From Euryarchaeota archaeon UBA501 (GTDB taxonomy: Archaea > Thermoplasmatota > Poseidoniia > Poseidoniales > Thalassarchaeaceae): 23,694 nt of DNA. The first letter of the stretch is position 1. The number at the start of each line of letters is the position of its first letter. Shown one piece after another: positions 14,975 through 22,933 of this stretch. Where the stretch lies: contig DAVT01000061.1 in NCBI GenBank assembly GCA_002505685.1, forward strand, positions 1-23,694, in the 5' to 3' direction. The notes under the pieces were generated by a model. The model was not told the origin of the DNA and made no database searches. It saw nothing but the letters and a program-made list of their open reading frames with translations. Position numbers and translations under genes: made by a program.

Positions 14975-15077
14975 TCTCCCTCGCGCGCGCTTACGCGCGT
15001 AACTGACCGCAAGGGGGTTCGGTTAAGTAGGAGGGAAATAGCGTTCTCAAGATGCTGGAGAGTCTCTCCAGGGGTCG
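14970..15077 (+). promoter_or_regulatory. Structured leader of the giant surface-protein gene
   Basis: TATAAT (14970-14975) overlaps the previous stop codon and would set transcription start near 14998. Three inverted repeats follow. CGCGCG (14984-14989) pairs with 14994-14999 around a CTTA loop. TAACTGACC (15000-15008) pairs with GGTTCGGTTA (15016-15025) with one bulge. CTGGAGA (15055-15061) pairs perfectly with TCTCCAG (15065-15071) around GTC, seven bases from the ATG. A purine-rich GGAGGGAAAT lies between the second and third. The predicted leader of about 80 bases is long for an archaeon that otherwise shows leaderless spacing. It may be translational control, RNA stability or, for the first hairpin, the end of the upstream transcript. 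Confidence 0.45.
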
Positions 15078-18000
15078 ATGAAAATGAGTAACAACAAACA
15101 TAGTAGCATCACAATGGTGATGATTTTTGTGATGAGTACGCTATTGATTGGATATACACCACCGGTCGCACAAGGTGCATCAGTGGTCATTACCGATGCC
15201 GTCCAAATCGTAAATGGTGGTGCAATCAATGAGCGAATGGCATCAATGACAAGTGACAGCGAAGGAAATATCCACGTCGTGTGGAGCCGAAATACACAGC
15301 ATCTCTATTATTCAATGCTGGATCCTCGGGCACAGACATTGATTGATGCGACTCAAATATCCAACCCGGGCAGCCATCGTGCTTGGCACCCTGATGTGGA
15401 CATCGACGCGGACGACAGAGTCCACGTGGTATGGGCCAACAAAGCCAGCCAACATGAAATCCTGTATACGCTAATCGACCCTAGCTTGGATGATCAGGAC
15501 GGCACAGCATCAGACGACTCAACAATTTCAATCATCGATGATACCGAGGTCACAAAGCGACAACAAAACCGTGACTGGCCTGCAATTGCAGTCGATAGCC
15601 AAAACAATGCTCACATCGTTTGGGAGGATTCGTTTGACCGCCACGACAAGTATTTCCAACAACCTCAGATTTACTACAAGTTCTTGGAAGTCGACGAAGC
15701 ATCCCGTGAAGCAATTACTGCGATTGATAGCACCCTTTTGACACCAATTATTGGACACAAGGGTCACCCCGATATCGCCATTGATGCGGATGACATGGTT
15801 CAGATTGCATGGGATGATACCCGTGGTGGAAAGGTGGAGATTGTTTCAGTCATTGACACATCAGGTTCTATGTATTCAGAATGGGCAGACATGTGTGTTG
15901 TTTTCTACGGCGGAACATGGTCCAATGGAGGTTCATTCACCGGAATCAAGCCCATGCTTGAAGAAGCGAACATTTCGGTATTCGAATCATTGTATGCATT
16001 GGGTGGATTTTTCCCAAGTGCAGCAACAAGCGGTGCATGTGCTAGCCCACCTCACCACGAAAACCCACGAGCCAACCACCTTACCCAAGGAGATGACTCA
16101 GGTGGCCTCATCAAACTACACTCGACCATCTACAATGGTGGTGCACAAAGTGGCGGTTACCAAGGTGAAGATTGGGGCCCAGGTAGTGCTTGGGCATGCT
16201 ATTCATGGGTCGATGCGCAAGGCAACGTACCCGGCAACCCCCCCACCACACACGACCACAAGTGGAATCCCAATGCGACAAAGATCGTGATTCCAATCAG
16301 TGATGAAGGGCCCAAGGGTGGAGATCCACCGCAACAATCTGATGACGTTGCCAGTATCAACGAAGCGCACGACGCTTGTGTTAATGCTGGAGTAATCCCA
16401 GTAGGAATTTATGGTTCATCATGGGGTACAAACAACCAGGTTGCAAGTCACATGAAGGATCTCTCACAATGTCCAAATGGACAAGTGAACATGAACCCAC
16501 GAATTTGTCCAGGTTCCACAACTCGAAATACCGATGCAGGAGGACAAGTGTACGCTTTCCCCGCATCTTCATCCAACAACATGGCAACTCTTGTTGAAGC
16601 AATGGTTTTCCTTGCAACCAACAACAGTCGCGAAATTTACATGACCGTATTGGACCCATATGCGAAGATTCAGAATCCTGCCCCCGGTTGGGTTTACGGC
16701 CAGTCTGGAACCGATGAATCGAACAACCGTTACACCGAAGATTTGGGCCCTAGTCAAGATGCCAATGGCTACGGACATCTAGTGGTCGTTAACGACACCC
16801 GTATTACCTTGGATGATGCTTTCAGCCTACACCCCTCGCTTGCAATCGACAACAGTGGTGACACCCACTTGACGTGGATGGATACTCGAGATTACGGTTT
16901 TGACAAGGACGACAATTACGAGGTATACTACACACGCCTACGCCTCAAGGGTGCAGCCGAGTGGGACGGCGTATCCGGTGGACTGCCAACATACGGTATC
17001 AAGAAGATTGTAGATACTAGAATATCGTATGTCGAAGGATCAGCGAATGTCAATCCGAATGATTACTACAGAGCCTCTTCGTACATGCCACAAATTCTCG
17101 CGGACAATCAAAACAACGTCCACATTTCTTGGCTTGAGAATTCAAACATCTCCCAAGGCGAATCCATCATGTATACTCGCTTGAACCACACCAACGACGT
17201 TGGTGATTGGCCATTGAATAGTATTGCAGCTGCAGTATTGGACCCATGGGAGCGCGTTGACGTGACTGAGTGGCAGAGTGACAAGTTGGGTCCAAACAGT
17301 GGCCGTAACCCCGAACTTTCGCAACCACCAGCATTTGCCAATGACTTAGGCAGCGGTGCACACATTGCGTGGTCTGATACAAATAAGTGTAATGAAAATT
17401 CGAATAACGGAGCCTATACTCTGTGTTACACCCACGTACTTACTGGGCAAGTAGATGTTGAATTAGCTGAAGATGAAACCTACTACCACGTGATTGAACC
17501 CGGAGAACAAACCATTTACAATTTGACAGTGAACAATTCAACACCAGGTCCGATTGATTTGGTTGCAGATACATTTGCGGTTAATCTATCAGGCGTGCCT
17601 GTGAATTGGACTGCAAACCTATTCTTTGCAGACAACCACACGGCAATTTTCCCGGAAACTCCGATTTTCCTACTTGGTGGCGAATCAGTTCGTGTATATT
17701 TGCGCGTTCGCGCACCTTCGATTTATCAGGCGAACGCGGATGAGCTAGCAGCAATTTACGTCTCTGCAGTATCTTACAAAGATCCGGCGATTCGAAGTGA
17801 TAGATTGACTTTGACAATGATGGATGTTGTTCACGGTATTGAATTGGAAACGAGTCATTACCAATCCGATGTTGAACAAGGAGAAACTGCAATTTTCTCG
17901 ATTACGATTACCAATACAGGTAACGTGTACGATTCGTTTGCATTCTATGATCCTACCACACTACAGGGTCAACAAGAATGGCTATTGCCGTGGGGTTGGC

Positions 18001-20126
18001 AGATTAACTTCCCAATGATGGTTAGCCTTGATCCAGGACAATCTGTGACCAAGAATTTGGAGATTTCCGTACCAACCACCCAAGACCCGGGTACGTTTGC
18101 ACTGTATCTGAAAGGATGGTCGATGGGCGAACCTATCAAGAGTTTAGACAAGGGTACCTACGACGTCCTTGAGTTGTGGGTGAACGTGAGTATCCGTTCG
18201 ACAGGAAACATCATCTTCGATATTTATCGAACTTCAGAAGTGGTCTCACCCGGTGATTGCCATACTTACACGATTGATGTCATCAAGAAGTTCGCACCAG
18301 GTTATCTGATATTCACGACACCCGGTGCACCGGAAGCCAAGCCAGAAAGCATGCCCATGAACGAATGGCAATATGATCACTGGACAGTATCTCTTGACTT
18401 CAGCAACGCACCCGGCGGTAACGAGGGCGAAATGAGCAAACCAAGACATTGGTCACAAATCAATGTCCCCTACGAAGTAGGTGTGATTGTTTGTGCCCCG
18501 ACCAACGCCAGTGCTGGACTCGGCCCGGCCATTACGGTGAAAGCCCACTTGCAGGGTGCTTCGAGAGTATCTGATGCAACCATTCTTTCGACAAACGTTG
18601 AGCACGTCTATGATTTGGAAATGGAAGCCCCTGATACAATGTATAGCGTCGACCCAGGCCAGCAATTGGTCATTCCAATCACGACCACCAATCAGGGTAA
18701 CGGACCAGATCGCTATGATGTACGAACCGCCTCAATTTCAGATAGCAATGGAACACAATTGTTGTGGGACATTGAAATCCCGAGAGCAACGCTTTCCGAA
18801 CTTGAAAGAGACGCCTCGGAAACAATCGATGTGAAGATCAACATCCCAGGACAGATTGTAGCCGGCGATTACCAAGTCGTGCTGAAGACCTTCAGCGAGG
18901 AAGCTTACTGCACTCCTTCGCCCTGTACGCCAACCACCGAGCGAGATGCAATCCTCTTCGACATATCCGTCAACCAATTCCACGATATGCAAATTTGGAT
19001 TGATGAAACTGTTGAGAGCCAAATCAAGACTACTGCGCCCGGCCGCACAGTCCGATATCTGCTCAATGTAACCAACAATGGTAACGTGCCAGATATACCG
19101 ACATTACACAACCACACAAAGTCTGGAAATGATTGGGGTGAGGCACCAGGCCTAGGCTCACTATCGAATTGGAATGTTGAATACGCCATGGTCGAAGACT
19201 TCGACACTGAATTGCCTAGAGAAATTCCATGCACAGTTTTGGCACCAGGGGAATCAGCCCCACTGTACGGCTGCTCAAAACACGCTGATGGAACTTGGAG
19301 TCTAGCGGAAATGCCCGCCTACACTACAGTCCAGGTCGTTGTGATTGTCGATATCAGTCCGTCCGCAACCCTCGCTAACCGCGAGATTGGTGTGAAGGTC
19401 ATGTCAAGTTACGGCTCCTCTCCGAATGGAGATACCGATGAGACAGCATCGTGGGCTGACAGTTGTACAATCGATAGCGACAACGATGGCGTCATGGACA
19501 ACGTGTATCCTTGTGATACAAATGAACAAATTTTGCGAATTCGCCTCCGTGCACCGGATCTAGAGATTCTAGATGTAAGCATCAAGGTCGCAGATCGTGA
19601 AAACGGCCGCCCTGTTGGTGAGATGATTCCAGTAACCGTCGAAATTGCCAATACAGGAAACGTCCATGCGACTGACATCAACATCGTGCTATGTCAGGAC
19701 GAAACCGAAGAAAATCTGCGCAAAAACATCTGCTCAGAAGAGAACATCGCATATCGTCAAGTGATTGGCGCGATTATGCCTCCTGATGACAGTGGCACTT
19801 CGGAATCCATTCCGATTACGCTACTCTTCCCGGTCACGGCAGGAAATCATGACGTACACGTTATCGTTGACCCGGGCAACCTCATTATCGAAGCCAACGA
19901 GAACAACAATCGGAAACATCTTGGCGAATTGTCGAGTGAAAATGGATGGCTTGACGTTGCGTTTGAAGTCGCAGGAGAATGGTCAGTTCCGACCATGATT
20001 TTGCTACTGACAATCGCGTTGATGGCAGTTGCTGGAATGGTTATGATCGCTCGACGAAGAGAAGCGTTGGAGAAGGTTGCAGCTCAATCCAGTATGTTGT
20101 CAATCGATGACGAATTGAGATTCTGA
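15078..20126 (+). CDS. Giant secreted surface protein: beta-propeller with inserted VWA domain, Ig-like modules and membrane anchor
   Basis: This 1682-residue protein has a signal peptide (MKMSNNKHSSITMV..., hydrophobic 11-25, cleavage near A-Q-G-A34). Seven BNR/sialidase-like blades follow, each with a D-x-x-x-x-H-(I/V)-x-W core: W69, W119, W182, W245, W600, W685 and W765. Blade 4 is interrupted by about 260 residues (254-516) with a von Willebrand A MIDAS motif D260-T-S-G-S264, a second strand IPISDEGP (D409) and VIPVGIYGS. After 790 come several Ig-like modules with NTGN-type turns (about 792, 917, 1176, 1302) and a CARDB-like domain (1494-1620). A thrombospondin-3-like motif D1466-S-D-N-D-G-V-M-D lies before it. 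A helix (about 1636-1658) and a basic tail anchor it. It is probably a surface adhesion or glycan-binding protein; the ligand is unknown. Confidence 0.9.
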   Translation: MKMSNNKHSSITMVMIFVMSTLLIGYTPPVAQGASVVITDAVQIVNGGAINERMASMTSDSEGNIHVVWSRNTQHLYYSMLDPRAQTLIDATQISNPGSHRAWHPDVDIDADDRVHVVWANKASQHEILYTLIDPSLDDQDGTASDDSTISIIDDTEVTKRQQNRDWPAIAVDSQNNAHIVWEDSFDRHDKYFQQPQIYYKFLEVDEASREAITAIDSTLLTPIIGHKGHPDIAIDADDMVQIAWDDTRGGKVEIVSVIDTSGSMYSEWADMCVVFYGGTWSNGGSFTGIKPMLEEANISVFESLYALGGFFPSAATSGACASPPHHENPRANHLTQGDDSGGLIKLHSTIYNGGAQSGGYQGEDWGPGSAWACYSWVDAQGNVPGNPPTTHDHKWNPNATKIVIPISDEGPKGGDPPQQSDDVASINEAHDACVNAGVIPVGIYGSSWGTNNQVASHMKDLSQCPNGQVNMNPRICPGSTTRNTDAGGQVYAFPASSSNNMATLVEAMVFLATNNSREIYMTVLDPYAKIQNPAPGWVYGQSGTDESNNRYTEDLGPSQDANGYGHLVVVNDTRITLDDAFSLHPSLAIDNSGDTHLTWMDTRDYGFDKDDNYEVYYTRLRLKGAAEWDGVSGGLPTYGIKKIVDTRISYVEGSANVNPNDYYRASSYMPQILADNQNNVHISWLENSNISQGESIMYTRLNHTNDVGDWPLNSIAAAVLDPWERVDVTEWQSDKLGPNSGRNPELSQPPAFANDLGSGAHIAWSDTNKCNENSNNGAYTLCYTHVLTGQVDVELAEDETYYHVIEPGEQTIYNLTVNNSTPGPIDLVADTFAVNLSGVPVNWTANLFFADNHTAIFPETPIFLLGGESVRVYLRVRAPSIYQANADELAAIYVSAVSYKDPAIRSDRLTLTMMDVVHGIELETSHYQSDVEQGETAIFSITITNTGNVYDSFAFYDPTTLQGQQEWLLPWGWQINFPMMVSLDPGQSVTKNLEISVPTTQDPGTFALYLKGWSMGEPIKSLDKGTYDVLELWVNVSIRSTGNIIFDIYRTSEVVSPGDCHTYTIDVIKKFAPGYLIFTTPGAPEAKPESMPMNEWQYDHWTVSLDFSNAPGGNEGEMSKPRHWSQINVPYEVGVIVCAPTNASAGLGPAITVKAHLQGASRVSDATILSTNVEHVYDLEMEAPDTMYSVDPGQQLVIPITTTNQGNGPDRYDVRTASISDSNGTQLLWDIEIPRATLSELERDASETIDVKINIPGQIVAGDYQVVLKTFSEEAYCTPSPCTPTTERDAILFDISVNQFHDMQIWIDETVESQIKTTAPGRTVRYLLNVTNNGNVPDIPTLHNHTKSGNDWGEAPGLGSLSNWNVEYAMVEDFDTELPREIPCTVLAPGESAPLYGCSKHADGTWSLAEMPAYTTVQVVVIVDISPSATLANREIGVKVMSSYGSSPNGDTDETASWADSCTIDSDNDGVMDNVYPCDTNEQILRIRLRAPDLEILDVSIKVADRENGRPVGEMIPVTVEIANTGNVHATDINIVLCQDETEENLRKNICSEENIAYRQVIGAIMPPDDSGTSESIPITLLFPVTAGNHDVHVIVDPGNLIIEANENNNRKHLGELSSENGWLDVAFEVAGEWSVPTMILLLTIALMAVAGMVMIARRREALEKVAAQSSMLSIDDELRF

Positions 20127-20134
20127 TTGAATCT
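20118..20134. terminator. Inverted repeat spanning two convergent stop codons
   Basis: AGATTC (20118-20123), a five-base loop TGATT and GAATCT (20129-20134) form a perfect six-base stem. The loop contains the stop of the giant gene, and the right arm overlaps the stop of the convergent ArsR-type gene (20133-20135). The genes end six bases apart, so a two-way termination or processing signal would be useful here. There is no T-run, so function is uncertain. Confidence 0.3.
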
Positions 20135-20885
20135 ACTTTGGATCGGCTTTGGCCAACCACCAAGGCAACAAACGATCATCGCTGGTCGCGATGATTGTGC
20201 CGGTTTCAGCCCCGATTTGCCTCATCATGACACCGCGTAGAGTATCCATCATTTCCTCTGCACGCTGAGGTTGAATTTGCATCCCGGCACAGAATTGGTC
20301 TAAGTCCACAGGTCGACGAGGTGCTTCGAGGAGAACGTGTGCCAATTGCCGTTCCTCATATATCTCGAAAGTATCGTCTACAACCCTGCTTGCCTTTTGC
20401 TTGATTTGTTGGTGGAGCGCAATTAGTGCGTCACGTTCCGCATCTAATCGATCCAATTCATCATTGAGTTCAGACAACATTGTCAGCGCCTCTGCCATCG
20501 GCAATCGTCGTCGTGTGCCGATACGTTCAGCAACCCCCAAAGCATCCTCAGGCAAACGACTTGATAGTCGAGTTGGGCCACCTTGGGGTAATTGCCGATG
20601 CTCGGCTCGGAATAAATCTGGACCGAGATCAAGCCTTAGTGAGAATGATTGTGTAATTGCATAGATTCTCTTTGGAGGCCCCCCTTTCTCACTGGGCACT
20701 TTTTCACTTACGACAAAACCAGCATCTTCGAGAACTTTGAGATGTTTCATTATCGCTTGCTGAGAAACTCCAAGCAAATCAGCGAGTTGTAGTGGGTAGT
20801 GCGCTTCGCGCACAAGATGCTCCAATATGGCCCGCCGTGTGCGGTTTTCAAGAATGGAAAGCGCGGTATCAAAGTCAGTAACCAC
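20133..20885 (-). CDS. ArsR-type winged-helix transcriptional regulator
   Basis: The 250-residue protein starts with GTG (MVTDFDTALSILENRTRRAIL). Its first 80 residues form a winged helix: LENRTRRAILEHLVREAHYPLQLADLLGVSQQAIMKHLKVLEDAGFVVSEK, with recognition helix QQAIMKHLKVLEDAG, and the wing EKGGPPKRIYAIT. Residues about 125-170 are a heptad-rich coiled coil (LSELNDELDRLDAERDALIALHQQIKQKA), suitable for dimerisation. The C-terminal region may be a second small helical domain. No metal-binding cysteines are present, so it is not a metal sensor. Similar long ArsR/HTH-20 proteins are common in archaea. It is convergent with the giant gene and 52 bases downstream of a membrane protein gene on the same strand. 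Confidence 0.85.
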   Translation of the reverse strand: MVTDFDTALSILENRTRRAILEHLVREAHYPLQLADLLGVSQQAIMKHLKVLEDAGFVVSEKVPSEKGGPPKRIYAITQSFSLRLDLGPDLFRAEHRQLPQGGPTRLSSRLPEDALGVAERIGTRRRLPMAEALTMLSELNDELDRLDAERDALIALHQQIKQKASRVVDDTFEIYEERQLAHVLLEAPRRPVDLDQFCAGMQIQPQRAEEMMDTLRGVMMRQIGAETGTIIATSDDRLLPWWLAKADPK

Positions 20886-20937
20886 TTCACAACCCGACGT
20901 TAACTAGCCATCGGACCCCTATGAATGCTCGTCTGGA

Positions 20938-21789
20938 TTACCCTTCATCCCATGATTTCCAACTCTGTTCTGAAGAATCCGCCTCAGAAATGGGTTGTTC
21001 AGAGACAGATTCGTCCACAGTTTCGACTTCATCAATGACTCGCGAAAGGCCCCCCTCCCTATCTGGGCGATCCGCAAATGGAGCAGGAACCACATCCTCT
21101 TGTGTTTGTTCAATGGTTAGATTGAGAGTTTCCCCCCCATGAACACTTCTCCAGATTTCATCTGTTGTCGGAACGCGCTGTTGCACACCTCCATCAGACG
21201 GTGCAATGGGGACAAGCATACCATCAGCCGTTTGCATCATCAAGCCAGCCTTGCCAACATTTCTTCGACCATTCCTCCAAAGAACGAGTGCCAATGGGAG
21301 CAGACAACTTCCACAGAGGATTCCAAAGCAACTTCCATTGACGAGTAGAAGCGAATTCATGTCATTGCCAATATCCATTTCATCGACAATCCACAACAAT
21401 TCCCCCTCACCTGCTGAGTTTTCAGCGATATGCGGGCCACTTTCTTCGGGCACAAAAGTACCTACGACGTAGTAAAATTCACCATTCAAACCCTCCCGAT
21501 CGGTCTGCAACCAACCTGGAGAACCGATGGTCACTTCTGTATCAGTTTCAACCTCAGTTACCACACAATCGTGAGCTGAATTGTTCAATCTGAATAACAG
21601 GTATGAATTCTCTTTGCTAAGATTGAGTTGCGCACTCTCCCCACCATCAAGTGTGGCAATATTGTTTGAACTGGGGTCCATTGTAGTAATCGCATCTTCA
21701 TACGAAGAAACCAAGGCGGCAACAGATACACCGAGAATGATTACACCCGCGATTGCGAGTCTCTTCGGCCACACAGAGGTCTGTTGCAC
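20938..21789 (-). CDS. Two-TM membrane protein with extracytoplasmic domain
   Basis: The 283-residue protein begins with GTG and has a membrane helix at about 10-29, an exposed beta-rich domain (about 30-145) with NSYLLFRLNNSAHDCVVTEVETDTEVTIGSPGW and GEFYYVVGTFVPEESGPHIAENS, and a second helix at about 146-171 containing three cysteines (GSCFGILCGSC). The tail (172-283) is cytoplasmic and acidic, ending in repeated Glu/Asp/Ser (EVETVDESVSEQPISEADSSEQ). No family is recognised. It sits between top6A (37 bases upstream) and the ArsR-type gene (52 bases downstream) on the same strand. A sensor-regulator pair is possible but not shown. Confidence 0.85.
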   Translation of the reverse strand: MQQTSVWPKRLAIAGVIILGVSVAALVSSYEDAITTMDPSSNNIATLDGGESAQLNLSKENSYLLFRLNNSAHDCVVTEVETDTEVTIGSPGWLQTDREGLNGEFYYVVGTFVPEESGPHIAENSAGEGELLWIVDEMDIGNDMNSLLLVNGSCFGILCGSCLLPLALVLWRNGRRNVGKAGLMMQTADGMLVPIAPSDGGVQQRVPTTDEIWRSVHGGETLNLTIEQTQEDVVPAPFADRPDREGGLSRVIDEVETVDESVSEQPISEADSSEQSWKSWDEG

Positions 21790-21826
21790 AGTTTTCCCTC
21801 AGAGTTAACGTACAATTGAGTTACGC

Positions 21827-22933
21827 TTAGCGACCAAGGCCAATTTCAGCCAATTTTTCCGGCAGATAAGTATCCGTTACGAAATCCAAACCATACTTCG
21901 CCAATGACTGCTGTTCAGCTTTCTTATCCAAAGATAGCATCATCTGAATTTGTTCTTGCCACCAACCATCAGCAAACCGGGGGTCGCTAAGTTCTGCCTT
22001 CAGCGCTTCTACATCCTTGCTAGACAACTTGTCGCTAGGCAAATCATATGCCTCGATGTCATCGGATGTAATACCCAAATATTGCGCAGACGGCGTCGCT
22101 AGGTATTCAGAAATGTGCGCGGTCTTGATGGCCCCATAGGCAATACTGGCGAAGATTCGGAACGACCATGGATCGCCGTCAAGGAAGACGATAATTGGAA
22201 GATTCCATTCCTCATTCATACGCTTCATTATCCGACGAGTAGAGCGTGCCGGTTGGCCTTTGAGGTGCAACAAACCACACCGATATTCTTCATCAAATCC
22301 ATTTTCAACCAATCGATCAAACATACCACCAGTCTCAATGGCCATGATGAAATCAATGTCATGTTCAAGCAACTGTATTTTCTCCGATTCGACATTATAT
22401 GGTACACCATAACCAGAATCACCGACATCATCTCGAGCGTTAATGCGCATCCACTCCCCTCGACGATTGCGCTCATTTAGTGTAAGATTCCCAATCATTC
22501 TCGCCCCATCCTCTTCAGGCCGGAGCTTGAAATCCTCACGCAAGCATTTGGTGACAATTTCCAAATCTTCTGCTAGATTGTTGCTTTCATTTTGTGATCC
22601 AAATTTACCATGCCCCCAACCCTCTGAAATGTAGTACATTTCACGAAGCGTGGAGGATTTTTGATTTCCAATCATCTCTTCGATGAATTCTATGATGTGC
22701 AATGCACGAAGCAATTGACGGGCACTACCAAGACTCGTTGCATCTCGAATCGAGCGCTTACTACCATACTTGTAAACACCAAGTTTGTTATCGAATCCAA
22801 TATTGTTCTTGGTTCGTACTGGCAATGTCATGGTTGGGGCCTCACCCTTGGCCATTCTCTTGTACATCTCTCTAGCAACATCGTGGAGATTTTCTACCAC
22901 TTCTTCTTTCGATTTTCGTTGAGTCACACTCAT
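21827..22933 (-). CDS. top6A: DNA topoisomerase VI subunit A
   Basis: The 368-residue protein is the Spo11-like catalytic subunit of topoisomerase VI (type IIB), which cleaves both DNA strands with two-base overhangs through a tyrosyl linkage. The CAP/5Y domain contains STLREMYYISEGW; of Y100 and Y101 the second aligns with the catalytic tyrosine. The Toprim domain has E200 in FIMAIETGGMF and the D252-G-D254 acid pair in VFLDGDPW. The length is typical of archaeal Top6A. Its ATG overlaps the top6B stop by the four bases ATGA, so the two subunits are translationally coupled. Topoisomerase VI relaxes supercoils and decatenates replicated chromosomes. Confidence 0.95.
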   Translation of the reverse strand: MSVTQRKSKEEVVENLHDVAREMYKRMAKGEAPTMTLPVRTKNNIGFDNKLGVYKYGSKRSIRDATSLGSARQLLRALHIIEFIEEMIGNQKSSTLREMYYISEGWGHGKFGSQNESNNLAEDLEIVTKCLREDFKLRPEEDGARMIGNLTLNERNRRGEWMRINARDDVGDSGYGVPYNVESEKIQLLEHDIDFIMAIETGGMFDRLVENGFDEEYRCGLLHLKGQPARSTRRIMKRMNEEWNLPIIVFLDGDPWSFRIFASIAYGAIKTAHISEYLATPSAQYLGITSDDIEAYDLPSDKLSSKDVEALKAELSDPRFADGWWQEQIQMMLSLDKKAEQQSLAKYGLDFVTDTYLPEKLAEIGLGR

